NCBI RefSeq assembly: GCF_050433565.1
Contig: NZ_JBNPWZ010000003.1
Coordinates: forward strand, 248,001-312,000
Source of the DNA: Ornithinibacillus bavariensis
Lineage (GTDB): Bacteria > Bacillota > Bacilli > Bacillales > Amphibacillaceae
DNA length: 64,000 nucleotides
Direction: 5' to 3'
Of this stretch, positions 52,548 to 61,463 are shown piece after piece. Within the stretch, counting starts at the first letter, position 1; each line of letters starts with the position of its first letter. The translations under genes were made by a program, and so were the position numbers. The notes under the pieces were generated by a model. That model saw only the letters and a program-made list of their open reading frames with translations. It was not told the origin of the DNA and made no database searches.

Positions 52548-53404
52548 TCAGGACTACCACCCTTCTGATGCATCTTGAGAAGTGTTCCTAATACTTGTTT
52601 CATATCATGACGGTGAATTACTTGATCCAATTGACCATGCTTTAATAAAAATTCTGCTGTCTGAAAATCGTCTGGTAGCTTTTCTCTTGTTGTCTGTTCA
52701 ATTATACGTCTACCAGCAAATCCAATTAATGCCCCTGGTTCAGCAAAATTATAATCCCCTAATGAAGCAAAACTAGCAGAAACCCCTCCTGTTGTCGGGT
52801 GAGTCATTACGGAAATCATGAGACCACCAGATTCTGAGAAGCGGCTAATTGCAACAGAAGTCTTAGACATTTGCATGAGGCTGAGAACACCTTCCTGCAT
52901 TCTGGCACCCCCAGAAGCTGTAAAAATAATGAATGGCAATGATTCCTTTCGAGCATTTTCAATTGCCCTAGCAATCTTTTCACCAACTACAGAACCCATA
53001 CTTCCCATTCTAAATCTAGCATCCATTACAGCAAATGCAGTAGCCTGTCCATCAATGTCCCCTTTACCAGTCACAACTGCCTCATTTAAGCCCGTTTTTT
53101 CTCGGTCTTTTTCCAATTTAGCCTCATATCCAGGAAAATGAAGTGGATTTGTAGCAATCATACCCTGATCCCATTCTGTAAATGAACCCTCATCAAACAA
53201 ACTATTAATACGTTCCCAAGCATCTAATTGATGATGGTGTCCACAATTGGGGCAAACATTTAGATTGTTAATCATTTCTTTTCTATAGAAAATTTTATAA
53301 CATTTATCACATTTTTTCATAAGTCCTTCAGGAATATCGACTTTTGACTCTCCACTAGGAATCGTTGCGTATTTCCTTTTCTTGTTAAAAAGATCTTTAA
53401 GCAA
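52544..53404 (-). CDS. accD: Acetyl-CoA carboxylase carboxyltransferase subunit beta
   Basis: 286 residues beginning with TTG at 53404 (MLKDLFNKKRKYATIP), after AAGGGGG. The zinc finger C-x2-C-x15-C-x2-C (KKCDKCYKIFY... NVCPNCGHH, about residues 32-56) and the core FIIFTASGGARMQEGVLSLM, THPTTGGVSASFASLGD are present. It forms the carboxyltransferase with AccA. It lies 170 bases after the GntR regulator gene. Confidence 0.98.
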   Translation of the reverse strand: MLKDLFNKKRKYATIPSGESKVDIPEGLMKKCDKCYKIFYRKEMINNLNVCPNCGHHHQLDAWERINSLFDEGSFTEWDQGMIATNPLHFPGYEAKLEKDREKTGLNEAVVTGKGDIDGQATAFAVMDARFRMGSMGSVVGEKIARAIENARKESLPFIIFTASGGARMQEGVLSLMQMSKTSVAISRFSESGGLMISVMTHPTTGGVSASFASLGDYNFAEPGALIGFAGRRIIEQTTREKLPDDFQTAEFLLKHGQLDQVIHRHDMKQVLGTLLKMHQKGGSPE

Positions 53405-53574
53405 TATAAGTCCCCCTTATCATTACACCAAATGCTACTTTTAATGGATTTATGATTGCATCATAGATTATTTTCAAACCCGATTATTCTACTATACAGC
53501 AAGTCTAACCAAAAATGCTGTCGTTAATAGTCGAAGAAAAAACTTTTCTCAAAGATAATAGATAAGATTAATAA

Positions 53575-54198
53575 TTACATTATATTAGGCATTTTTTCTT
53601 CTAAAAATAAACCTTCAATCGCAGCTATTCGGTTTGATTTATAAATATTTAATAGTCTATGATAAAAATCATTTGAATAATGGACATTTAGATTATGTGT
53701 ATATTCATCTATTAATCCCCATATGCGAGCTAAAAAGTGATTTTCAGTTAATGCAAATAATAAACTAAAAAAAGTAAAATGCTGCTCTCTAGTACTTAAA
53801 TCGGGATTATTAATAAGATTTTGTAACTGCCCTACAACTGATTCATCCATTTTGGTAAAAACTAGCTTTGCTGCTTCTTTTTCTAATAGCATTTTTACTG
53901 CTATTAGTTCTTTTTTCGGTGTATTTTCCTTTAAGACAAAGGAAGATAATAGTTCAACGGTCTGATATGGCCGATATTCACTTAAGAAAGTACCTTCTCC
54001 ATGTCTTGTTTCGATAATACCTAATAATTCCATTGCCCTTAACGCTTCTCGAACAGAAGACCTTCCTGCACCAAGTTTTTCTGCTAGCTCTCTTTCAGAT
54101 GGGAGCTTATCCCCAGGGCTTAAATTATGGAATTCTATAAAATTCCGAACTTCATGAAGAACTTCCTGATATACCTTTTGCTTTGGTGACATGGACAT
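53575..54198 (-). CDS. GntR family regulator, FadR subfamily
   Basis: 207 residues from the ATG at 54198 (MSMSPKQKVYQEVLHEVRNF), 11 bases after AAGGAG; the upstream in-frame TTG at 54225 lacks a ribosome-binding site. The winged helix (about 10-80) has LPSERELAEKLGAGRSSVRE and ALRAMELLGIIETRHGEGTF. The C-terminal helical FCD-like ligand domain (about 90-207) is shorter and less canonical than in E. coli FadR. It is 64 bases downstream of the malic enzyme gene and upstream of accDA. A FadR-type palindrome at the malic enzyme start site is its likely target. Confidence 0.9.
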   Translation of the reverse strand: MSMSPKQKVYQEVLHEVRNFIEFHNLSPGDKLPSERELAEKLGAGRSSVREALRAMELLGIIETRHGEGTFLSEYRPYQTVELLSSFVLKENTPKKELIAVKMLLEKEAAKLVFTKMDESVVGQLQNLINNPDLSTREQHFTFFSLLFALTENHFLARIWGLIDEYTHNLNVHYSNDFYHRLLNIYKSNRIAAIEGLFLEEKMPNIM

Positions 54199-54262
54199 AC
54201 CATGCTTCACTCCTTCCTGAGCCAAACCGATTGGTTACTTGGAAAGGGGTTTTGTTATCAAT

Positions 54263-55489
54263 TTATATTTTTGCTAGTTTTCTTGTTTTTTCAGCTACAT
54301 CCTCAGGGTTTACTTGCGTACGAGCAACGCCTGATTCCATTGCTGCTTTTGCTACCTCAGCAGCAACTAAAGGTGCTACTCTTGGATCAAACGGTGCTGG
54401 TATCACATAATCCTCATTTAGTTCTTCATCTGTTATCAAAGAGGCAATAGCCTTAGCTGCGGCTACCTTCATTTTTTCATTGATACGTGTTGCACGAACA
54501 TCTAAAGCTCCGCGGAAGATTCCTGGAAAAGCAAGGACATTATTTACTTGATTTGGAAAATCAGAACGTCCTGTCCCAATTACTTTAGCACCGGCATCTT
54601 TCGCAGTCTCTGGCATTATTTCTGGATCAGGATTTGCCATAGCAAAAATGATGGAATCGGTATTCATTTTGTTAACCATTTCTTTTGTTAAAGCGCCTCC
54701 GACAGATACACCAATAAATACATCTGCCCCTTCAATCACTTCTTCCAATGTTCCTTCTCTTTTATCGAGGTTCGTAATTTTTGCAACCGCTTCCTTTACT
54801 TCATTCATTCCATAAGAACGTCCTTCAAAAATTGCGCCACGAGAATCACACATGATCATATCCCGAACACCAAAGTTGTATAGTAATTTAATAATAGCAA
54901 TCCCCGCTGCTCCAGCGCCATTCGCTACTACTTTGATTTCAGAAAATGACTTGCCAACTAATTTCAAGGCATTAATAAGTCCTGCTACAGTAACAATTGC
55001 GGTACCATGCTGGTCATCGTGGAAGATGGGGATATTCATTTCTTTTTTTAATCTTTCTTCGATGATAAAGCAGTTTGGTGCAGCAATATCCTCAAGATTT
55101 ACACCGCCAAAGGTAGGTTCCATTAACTTAACTGTTCTAACTATCTCATCTACATTTTGTGTGTCCAAGCAAATAGGAAAGGAATCCACACCAGCAAAGC
55201 TTTTGAACAGAACGGCCTTCCCTTCCATAACAGGTAGTGCAGCTTCTGGACCAATATTCCCTAGACCTAAGACAGCCGAACCATCACTAACAACGGCAAC
55301 CATATTTCCTTTCATGGTATATTCGTATACTAGCTCTTTCCGGTCATGAATTTCTTTACATGGCTCGGCAACACCTGGGGAGTATGCTAAGCTTAAATCG
55401 CTTGCATTACGGACTGGAACCTTAGCGGTGGTTTCTAATTTCCCTTTATTCATCTTGTGCATATGCAATGCTTCATCTCTCAAGTTCAC
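54263..55489 (-). CDS. ytsJ: Malic enzyme (NAD(P)-dependent malate decarboxylase)
   Basis: 408 residues from GTG at 55489 (MNLRDEALHMHKMNKGKLET), nine bases after AAGGAG. The catalytic Lys/Tyr segment LAYSPGVAEPCKEI, metal-binding NCFIIEERLK and DDQHGTAIV, and the nucleotide-binding VANGAGAAGIAIIKLL are present. The short bacterial form lacks the phosphotransacetylase domain. It makes pyruvate, CO2 and NAD(P)H from malate. In B. subtilis YtsJ is the main malic enzyme and lies beside dnaE, as here. Confidence 0.93.
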   Translation of the reverse strand: MNLRDEALHMHKMNKGKLETTAKVPVRNASDLSLAYSPGVAEPCKEIHDRKELVYEYTMKGNMVAVVSDGSAVLGLGNIGPEAALPVMEGKAVLFKSFAGVDSFPICLDTQNVDEIVRTVKLMEPTFGGVNLEDIAAPNCFIIEERLKKEMNIPIFHDDQHGTAIVTVAGLINALKLVGKSFSEIKVVANGAGAAGIAIIKLLYNFGVRDMIMCDSRGAIFEGRSYGMNEVKEAVAKITNLDKREGTLEEVIEGADVFIGVSVGGALTKEMVNKMNTDSIIFAMANPDPEIMPETAKDAGAKVIGTGRSDFPNQVNNVLAFPGIFRGALDVRATRINEKMKVAAAKAIASLITDEELNEDYVIPAPFDPRVAPLVAAEVAKAAMESGVARTQVNPEDVAEKTRKLAKI

Positions 55490-55521
55490 TTTTTTACGCT
55501 CCTTTTTGTAGCCTAAGCGTT

Positions 55522-55536
55522 AGTGGTCAGACCACT
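55522..55536. promoter_or_regulatory. FadR-type GntR operator at the malic enzyme start site
   Basis: AGTGGTC-A-GACCACT is a perfect 7+1+7 palindrome containing TGGT-N3-ACCA, the core bound by FadR-subfamily regulators such as FadR, PdhR and LldR. It lies right after the -10, over the expected start of transcription, so binding should repress. Confidence 0.8.
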
Positions 55537-55546
55537 TAACTACTCC

Positions 55547-55574
55547 ATTATAACAAAATGAATTAGTCTGTAAA
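55547..55574 (-). promoter_or_regulatory. Malic enzyme promoter
   Basis: TTTACA (55569-55574), 16 bases, TATAAT (55547-55552) on the minus strand, in the gap after the dnaE stop codon. The GntR-type operator begins 10 bases downstream of the -10. Confidence 0.72.
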
Positions 55575-55581
55575 GAATGGT

Positions 55582-58500
55582 CTATTTTGCTTCGTAGACT
55601 ACATTTTCCTTACCGAAGTATTTTGCTAATGCTTCTAGGCTTTCATTACTAATATGGATAAAATAGTCCTTCGAAAGCTGATAGGTTCGTTTTTGTTCCT
55701 CGTAATGAACAATTATAGGGGTCGCACCAGGGTGATTGGTAGCGATGTCACGAACAATGTTTAACCCTTCCTTGCTGGTTTTCTCCGTAATTTTAATAAA
55801 CAGCCGAGCAGTTGAATCATTTTTTAATATATTATCATCAAATGGAACAATAGCTGAAAGTAGCCACTGTGTTTTTCCATTACGAAATTCTATTTTTCCT
55901 TCAATAAAAACAAGCGCCTCTTCCTTTATGAGCGGACTGTTTAAGCGGTATTGTTCTGGAAAAACAACTGCATCCATATCCCTGGTCTCGTCACTCAGCT
56001 TTAGAAATGCCATAGGCTCGCCTCGCTTAGTACGAATTGTTTTAATCTCTTGGATAATGACAGCACTTTTAACTACTTTCTTTCCATGTATGTCCTGAGC
56101 ATGATCAAGCGTAATAAAACCATTTTCTCGCAATTTTTCTCGATATTCTTTAAGCGGATGACTAGATACATAAATACCGAGTAACTCTTTTTCGTCAGCA
56201 AGCTTTCTAACCAAACTAAAGTCTTCAATATTAACATAGGAAGGAACGAGATCGAGTTGATCTTGAAATAGCGTAGGCTGATCCGTAAATTCACGGAATA
56301 GCTCCCCCTGTTCCATTGCCTGGTCAATCGATGCTAATAGGCTTGCACGATTCGGATACGTTTCATCAAATGCACCAGCCATTATGAGTGCCTCTAACGA
56401 CTGCCTATTGACTAGTTTAGGAGTAACACGAAGACAAAAATCAAACAAATTTTTGAATGGCCCTTCCTTTCTAGCTCGAAGTATTTCTTGTACAGTTTGA
56501 TTCCCAATCCCCTTTATAGATAAGAGTCCCATCCTGATACAATGATCTTCAACAGAAAAACGTCCAAAGCTCTTATTAATAGATGGTGAACCAACCTTAA
56601 TATGTAGCTCCTTCATTTCATTCATATAGGCTTGTATTTTATCTTGTTGATTTCCTATCGATGTTAACAGCTCTGCATAAAAGTGTCTTGGATAGTGTGC
56701 CTTTAAATAAGCTAGCTGATAGGAAATTTTACTATAGGCTACAGCATGACTTTTTGGAAATCCATAGTTTGAGAATTTGACAATCCAAGCAAAAATCTCT
56801 TCGCCAACCTTTTTTTCATACCCGTTCTTCATGCACCCAGCAATAAATGCTTCTTTTTGTGCATCCATGATGTCCTGTTTCTTTTTACTAACTGCTCTTC
56901 TTAATACATCTGCTTGACCTAACGTGTACCCAGCAATTCGATGCGCAATTTGCATGATTTGCTCCTGATAAATTAATACACCATACGTACTTTCCAAGAT
57001 CGGCTCCAAATCTGGGTGTGGGTACGTAGTTGGCTTTCTACCATGTTTTCTGTCAATGTAGGTTGGGATGAAATCCATTGGACCTGGTCGGTAAAGTGCA
57101 TTAACCGCTACTATATCATCAAAGGTGTTAGGTACCAAGCGTTTAAGTACCTGTTTCATGCCATCCGATTCTAACTGGAATACACCATTTGTTTTCCCCT
57201 TCTTTAATAGATCGAAGGTGAGGGAATCTCCCTCTGGGATTTGATCCAATTGAAAATCCTTTTTCTCTTTATAGTGAATGGATTCAACAATTCGTTCTAA
57301 TATAGTTAAATTTCTTAACCCTAAAAAATCCATTTTTAATAAGCCTAATGATTCCAAATCGGTCATTGGAAATTGAGTTAATGCTGTATTCGTTGCCCCG
57401 ACTGTTAATGGTACATGATCTACTAAAGGTGTCTCACTTATAACGACACCGGCAGCATGAGTAGAAGTATGTCTTGGTATCCCTTCGAGTACAGCAGCGA
57501 TTTGAAATAACATCTTTAAATTCTGATTTTGACTGACATAATCGAGTAATTCTTTCGACGACTTCAATAAGCTTGCTATCGAATTTGAGGTTTGATTAGG
57601 AATATGCTTTAGAATAAAGTATATATCTTGGCTATCAATGGACATCGTCTTTCCTAGCTCTCGAATTAAAGAGCGAGCCGCAAATGTTCCGAATGTAATA
57701 ATTTGTGCGACATGTTCTTCCCCATATTTATCCCGTACATATGTAATGACCTCATCGCGTCGTTGGTCCGAGAAATCCACATCAATATCTGGCATCGTTA
57801 CTCGCTCAGGATTTAAGAATCGTTCAAAGACTAACTGATATTTCATTGGGTCAACATCTGTAATACCTAAAGAATATGCAACTAGTGAACCAGCAGAGGA
57901 ACCCCTCCCAGGTCCGACCATTATGTGATTCTCCTTAGCATATTTAATAAAATCCCAAACGATTAAGAAGTAATCACTATATCCCATCCTCTGAATAATG
58001 GATAATTCATGTGTTAACCGATTCCTTAGCTCCTTAGTGATCGTGTTATAACGGCTATCAAGATTTTCCCAACATAATTTTGATAAATAGTCATGTGCAT
58101 CAAGACCATTTGGTACTGGGTATGCCGGTATCATTCTGGAATCAAAATCAAAAGAGACGTTACACTTACTTACAATTTCCTCTGTCCTATAAAGAGCCTC
58201 TGGCCAAGCACTAAATAACTGTTCCATCTCTTGCTGGGAAAGTAGCTGATGGAATTGTGAAGTGTAATTCGCAGTTGTTCCATTCCAACTTTTCCCATAT
58301 TTCATAGCTTGAAGGCACTCATATGCCTTTACATCCTTCTCCATTAAATAGCGCACATCATGGATAGCCACTACCTTCGTATGATACGCATTGTGATATG
58401 CACGCATCCCATTTACTAGTAGTTGATCCTGCTCCTGACCATAATGGCTTATTCCAAGATAAAAATCATCCACTGTAAAGATAGATTTCCAGGATGTCAG

Positions 58501-58935
58501 GAACTCCTCTACATGATCATATGTCGTACTCATTATAAGCCGTTCTACCTGACCTTTTTTAACCGGTAATATTCCAACTAAATGCTCGGTAAATTTCCCT
58601 AGTAATTCCTTTTCTATTTCATTTTTACCATTTCGCTGAATTGTCGTTGTTAACTTCACCAGGTTTTTATACCCATTATTATTTTTGGCAAGTACGACTA
58701 TTTCCTCTCGTATTCCCTCTTCATTTAACACATTAACAGTCATTCCAATGATTGGCTTTATTCCATGAGAAAGACATGCCTTATAAAATGGGATTGCTCC
58801 AAATAATGCATTTTCATCGGTTATACTTAAGGCAGTCATTTTTAGTTGAGCTGCTCTTTTAATTAACTTTTCAATCGTGATGGTACTATTAAAAAAACTA
58901 TAGCCTGTCCTAACTTGTAAATGTGTAAACGACAT
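55582..58935 (-). CDS. dnaE: DNA polymerase III subunit alpha, DnaE type
   Basis: 1117 residues. The N-terminal PHP domain (1-200) starts MSFTHLQVRTGYSF, so the usual second His of the metal motif is Arg, and the domain is probably inactive. The polymerase core has GPGRGSSAGSLVAYSLGITD and the catalytic PDIDVDFSDQRRDEVI. Helix-hairpin-helix (LLSIKGIGNQTVQEI) and OB-fold (about 985-1060) domains follow. In Bacillus DnaE extends RNA primers before PolC takes over. It is upstream of the malic enzyme gene and divergent from ytrH. Confidence 0.97.
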   Translation of the reverse strand: MSFTHLQVRTGYSFFNSTITIEKLIKRAAQLKMTALSITDENALFGAIPFYKACLSHGIKPIIGMTVNVLNEEGIREEIVVLAKNNNGYKNLVKLTTTIQRNGKNEIEKELLGKFTEHLVGILPVKKGQVERLIMSTTYDHVEEFLTSWKSIFTVDDFYLGISHYGQEQDQLLVNGMRAYHNAYHTKVVAIHDVRYLMEKDVKAYECLQAMKYGKSWNGTTANYTSQFHQLLSQQEMEQLFSAWPEALYRTEEIVSKCNVSFDFDSRMIPAYPVPNGLDAHDYLSKLCWENLDSRYNTITKELRNRLTHELSIIQRMGYSDYFLIVWDFIKYAKENHIMVGPGRGSSAGSLVAYSLGITDVDPMKYQLVFERFLNPERVTMPDIDVDFSDQRRDEVITYVRDKYGEEHVAQIITFGTFAARSLIRELGKTMSIDSQDIYFILKHIPNQTSNSIASLLKSSKELLDYVSQNQNLKMLFQIAAVLEGIPRHTSTHAAGVVISETPLVDHVPLTVGATNTALTQFPMTDLESLGLLKMDFLGLRNLTILERIVESIHYKEKKDFQLDQIPEGDSLTFDLLKKGKTNGVFQLESDGMKQVLKRLVPNTFDDIVAVNALYRPGPMDFIPTYIDRKHGRKPTTYPHPDLEPILESTYGVLIYQEQIMQIAHRIAGYTLGQADVLRRAVSKKKQDIMDAQKEAFIAGCMKNGYEKKVGEEIFAWIVKFSNYGFPKSHAVAYSKISYQLAYLKAHYPRHFYAELLTSIGNQQDKIQAYMNEMKELHIKVGSPSINKSFGRFSVEDHCIRMGLLSIKGIGNQTVQEILRARKEGPFKNLFDFCLRVTPKLVNRQSLEALIMAGAFDETYPNRASLLASIDQAMEQGELFREFTDQPTLFQDQLDLVPSYVNIEDFSLVRKLADEKELLGIYVSSHPLKEYREKLRENGFITLDHAQDIHGKKVVKSAVIIQEIKTIRTKRGEPMAFLKLSDETRDMDAVVFPEQYRLNSPLIKEEALVFIEGKIEFRNGKTQWLLSAIVPFDDNILKNDSTARLFIKITEKTSKEGLNIVRDIATNHPGATPIIVHYEEQKRTYQLSKDYFIHISNESLEALAKYFGKENVVYEAK

Positions 58936-59001
58936 ACTATCCCGCCTCTACTTTCTCTAATCCTATTATAGCCAATTACATATCTATCTGTATATCAACA
59001 A

Positions 59002-59030
59002 ACATATCTTGTCCAAATCTATCATACAAT
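59002..59030 (+). promoter_or_regulatory. Sigma-E promoter of ytrHI
   Basis: The -10 CATACAAT (59023-59030) matches the sigma-E consensus fully, and ACATATC (59002-59008) fits the -35 with a 14-base spacer. It is about 37 bases before the ytrH start. ytrH and ytrI belong to the sigma-E mother-cell regulon in B. subtilis. Confidence 0.8.
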
Positions 59031-59066
59031 GAAGAGAAATCAACTTATCGTTAAGGAGCAGCAATT

Positions 59067-59396
59067 ATGGAAGAACGTTTTTTTGCACAATTTATTCATT
59101 GCTTTTTCATCGCCTTTGGTGTCATTCTTGGTGGTACACTCATTGGTGGTATTGGAGCATTTGCAACAGGTGATGCTCCTTTTACTGAAATGGGGCGAAT
59201 CGCTAGAAAACTGTGGATATGGGGTATTGTCGCAGCTATTGGTGGAACGTTTGATGCAATTGACAACTTTAAGAGGGCACTTGACGGATCCTCTATTGAT
59301 TTAATAAAACAGGGCTTGATTATATTATCTGCAATGGGAGGGGCTAAAGCAGCTATAATAATTATTAGCTGGCTCATTCAGGAGGAGGTTTCGTAA
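59067..59396 (+). CDS. ytrH: Sporulation membrane protein YtrH
   Basis: 109 residues with three spans (about 7-33, 48-68, 84-105): AFGVILGGTLIGGIGAFATG, KLWIWGIVAAIGGTFDAID and ILSAMGGAKAAIIIISWLI. AAGGAG precedes the ATG. Needed for efficient sporulation in B. subtilis, mechanism unknown. Its stop overlaps the ytrI start by one base (TAATG), so they are coupled. The sigma-E promoter upstream agrees with mother-cell expression. Confidence 0.93.
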   Translation: MEERFFAQFIHCFFIAFGVILGGTLIGGIGAFATGDAPFTEMGRIARKLWIWGIVAAIGGTFDAIDNFKRALDGSSIDLIKQGLIILSAMGGAKAAIIIISWLIQEEVS

Positions 59397-59899
59397 TGCA
59401 CGTACCACCCTATTATAAAAGACCTGGATGGCAGCGGTTTTTTGTTGGAATGTTTTTTGGTGCATTACTTTCCTATTGGGTTGTATTGTTCATGTATGGA
59501 ACGATGTATGAAAGGCAAATAAAAGAGAATAGTAGTATCCAAGCCGAGTTAGATGATGCACAAGATAAAATTAATGCTCTTATGAAAGACAACCAAGATT
59601 TAAACGAGAAGTCCAAGAAACCTGTCACAATAAATGAGATCGTTCTCGAAATTATCAATGCAGAGGATTTGAAGATTGATAGGCTACTTCTTCTTCAGTT
59701 GGAGAGCTTAGTGAAAGAAGAAATTAAAGATGTCTTCGGAAAAGATATCCAAGCAATTTCTGACAGTGATATTCTTTTAATTTCAGCAATTGAAAATAAG
59801 TCCTTCAAGGTCGATGATTTTACCTACAGCTTTGAAATAAAGCGTTTAATTATATCTTCTACGATTCGAATAGTTGCTAAAGCAGATATTGCAGACTAA
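59396..59899 (+). CDS. ytrI: Sporulation membrane protein YtrI
   Basis: 167 residues. One membrane span near residues 15-36 (FFVGMFFGALLSYWVVLFMYG) is followed by a short coiled coil (about 45-70, IQAELDDAQDKINALMKDN) and a mixed C-terminal domain. It is coupled to ytrH through an overlapping stop/start and ends at a strong terminator. In B. subtilis YtrI contributes to sporulation together with YtrH. Confidence 0.9.
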   Translation: MHVPPYYKRPGWQRFFVGMFFGALLSYWVVLFMYGTMYERQIKENSSIQAELDDAQDKINALMKDNQDLNEKSKKPVTINEIVLEIINAEDLKIDRLLLLQLESLVKEEIKDVFGKDIQAISDSDILLISAIENKSFKVDDFTYSFEIKRLIISSTIRIVAKADIAD

Positions 59900-59917
59900 T
59901 GGATAATACAGACACCA

Positions 59918-59958
59918 TACCTCTCCTTATTACATATCTTTATGGAGAGGATTTTTAA
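59918..59958 (+). terminator. ytrHI terminator
   Basis: CCTCTCC (59920-59926) pairs with GGAGAGG (59944-59950) across a 17-base loop; ATTTTTAATTT follows. Confidence 0.82.
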
Positions 59959-60139
59959 TTTCCATCAGAAATTGCCGCAATTCCAATAGTATAGCAGAAC
60001 TGACATTTACAATGATTAGCCAAATTGTGAATATTTCTTGAAAATTCCATTAATATTATTGGAATCAGGCTGTTTTTTTAGTAAACTAGGAATAAAGTTG
60101 AACAGTCATTCATATCCTGTCGAGAGGGGGAATGTACGC

Positions 60140-60337
60140 ATGTTAATTATGAATGAAAGACGTATCCGTGACCGTAAGATAGAGCAATTAAAAAAGGGCC
60201 GCACTGCATATGCTGAATCCAAAGAGGTAATTCGTTTAATTAAAAGAGATATAGAAAAATTCGGGCTGAATGTGTATTATGATGAAACACCTTCAGGGTG
60301 CTGGTTTATTCCAGTAACGAAAAGTAAAAGTAGTTAA
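60140..60337 (+). CDS. Small basic protein of unknown function
   Basis: 65 residues from the ATG at 60140 (MLIMNERRIRDRKIEQLKKG); a strong GAGAGGGGG lies upstream, so the in-frame start at 60038, which would add an unrelated hydrophobic stretch, is rejected. An alternative start is the Met at 60149. The helical, Lys/Arg-rich first half is followed by VYYDETPSGCWFIPVTKSKS. It may be a small regulatory or nucleic-acid-binding protein, but I recognise no family. It stands between ytrHI and nrnA with its own terminator. Confidence 0.75.
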   Translation: MLIMNERRIRDRKIEQLKKGRTAYAESKEVIRLIKRDIEKFGLNVYYDETPSGCWFIPVTKSKSS

Positions 60338-60342
60338 AGGCT

Positions 60343-60376
60343 GCTGATTTCTAACTTGAAATCAGCACCTTTTTTT
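60343..60376. terminator. Convergent terminator after the small basic protein gene
   Basis: GCTGATTTC (60343-60351) and GAAATCAGC (60358-60366) with a six-base loop, then ACC and seven T. Lies between the plus-strand small gene and the end of nrnA on the minus strand. Confidence 0.92.
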
Positions 60377-60398
60377 CTTCGTAAAAATAATAAAACCG

Positions 60399-61340
60399 CT
60401 ATTTATGAAAGTCTCGTACAACTTGCTCTAAATCGTTTACAACACTTTCCGCTTCCTCCCAGGAATAAACCGAAGCACCTGATGCTAATGGATGTCCACC
60501 TCCATTATATTTAGCCGCAACTTCATTAATAACTGGTCCCTTCGATCGTAATCGAACCCTAATTTGGTCAGCTTCTTCAATAAAGAATACCCAAGCTACA
60601 ATTCCTTCAATATCACCTAAAGTTCCAACTAATTGCCCCGTCTCCATCACACTGACCTGAAATTGGGCTAAAATGTCTGACGTTAACTTTATAACACTAA
60701 GACCATTCTCATTTAAGGTAAAGTTTTGCAAAATATAGCCACGAAGTCTTGCGATATTATCCTTGATATTATAAATTCCGTCATATAACGCATTACGATC
60801 AAAATCATAAGTAACTAATTCCGCTGCAATTTGTAATGTTCTCTTCGTTGTACTAGGAAATAAAAATCTCCCAGTGTCCCCTACTATTCCTCCGAAGAGA
60901 AGTCTCGCAGCTTCAGTTGTCATTTTCATCCCACTTGCTTTTACATAAAACTCATAAATCATCTCACTAGTAGAGCTTGCAGTAGTATCAACCCAACTTA
61001 TATCCCCATAAGGATCGACATTTGGATGGTGATCTATTTTAATTATTTTGTCTCCCTTTATATAGCGCTCATCATCAATTCGACCAGTGTTCGCTGTATC
61101 ACAGATGATAACAAGCGCATTTTCAAATAAAGAGTCATCAATAGAATCCATTTCTACCAAAAAGGTTAGGGCTGGATCATTCTCCCCAGCAAGATACACC
61201 TTTTTTTGTGGATAGGTTGCCTTAATTAGTTCCGCTAGTCCAGCTTGCGCCCCTAAAGCATCAGGGTCTGGTCGAACATGTCGATGGATAATAATAGTAT
61301 TGTAATCTTGTATGGTAGAGTGAATAGCATCAATAGACAT
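60399..61340 (-). CDS. nrnA: NrnA, DHH/DHHA1 nanoRNase and pAp phosphatase
   Basis: 313 residues. The DHH domain has IIIHRHVRPDPDALGAQ, the D in ICDTANTGRIDD and KIDHHPNVDPYG; the C-terminal DHHA1 domain has NGGGHPLASGA. The family degrades short oligoribonucleotides and, in B. subtilis, converts 3'-phosphoadenosine-5'-phosphate to AMP. It sits in the dnaE-ytrI-nrnA-ytpI-ytoI order of B. subtilis (ytqI). Confidence 0.96.
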   Translation of the reverse strand: MSIDAIHSTIQDYNTIIIHRHVRPDPDALGAQAGLAELIKATYPQKKVYLAGENDPALTFLVEMDSIDDSLFENALVIICDTANTGRIDDERYIKGDKIIKIDHHPNVDPYGDISWVDTTASSTSEMIYEFYVKASGMKMTTEAARLLFGGIVGDTGRFLFPSTTKRTLQIAAELVTYDFDRNALYDGIYNIKDNIARLRGYILQNFTLNENGLSVIKLTSDILAQFQVSVMETGQLVGTLGDIEGIVAWVFFIEEADQIRVRLRSKGPVINEVAAKYNGGGHPLASGASVYSWEEAESVVNDLEQVVRDFHK

Positions 61341-61463
61341 TTTTATTCTCCTTTACTTGTTCACGATATTAACATATTATAGCTAGCTTATTTTTATGAA
61401 AAGATGCTACAATATGTGTTGGGAAATATACGATTTAAAGAATTGGACTAGGAGTAGATATAA

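Noticed and set aside
52818..53141. 107-codon plus-strand frame inside accD
   Set aside because: Antisense shadow; accD is fully conserved on the other strand.
54232..54243. AACCGATTGGTT near the GntR gene start as an autoregulatory operator
   Set aside because: Imperfect palindrome and unlike the strong AGTGGTCAGACCACT site; probably chance.
54852..55349. 165-codon open frame on the plus strand inside the malic enzyme gene
   Set aside because: Antisense shadow of a conserved enzyme; low-complexity Ser/Thr/Pro translation and no ribosome-binding site.
59029..59304. 91-codon frame overlapping ytrH in another frame
   Set aside because: ytrH has the better ribosome-binding site, family match and coupling to ytrI.
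60038..60139. N-terminal extension of the small basic protein
   Set aside because: No ribosome-binding site; the strong GAGAGGGGG lies inside it, before 60140.
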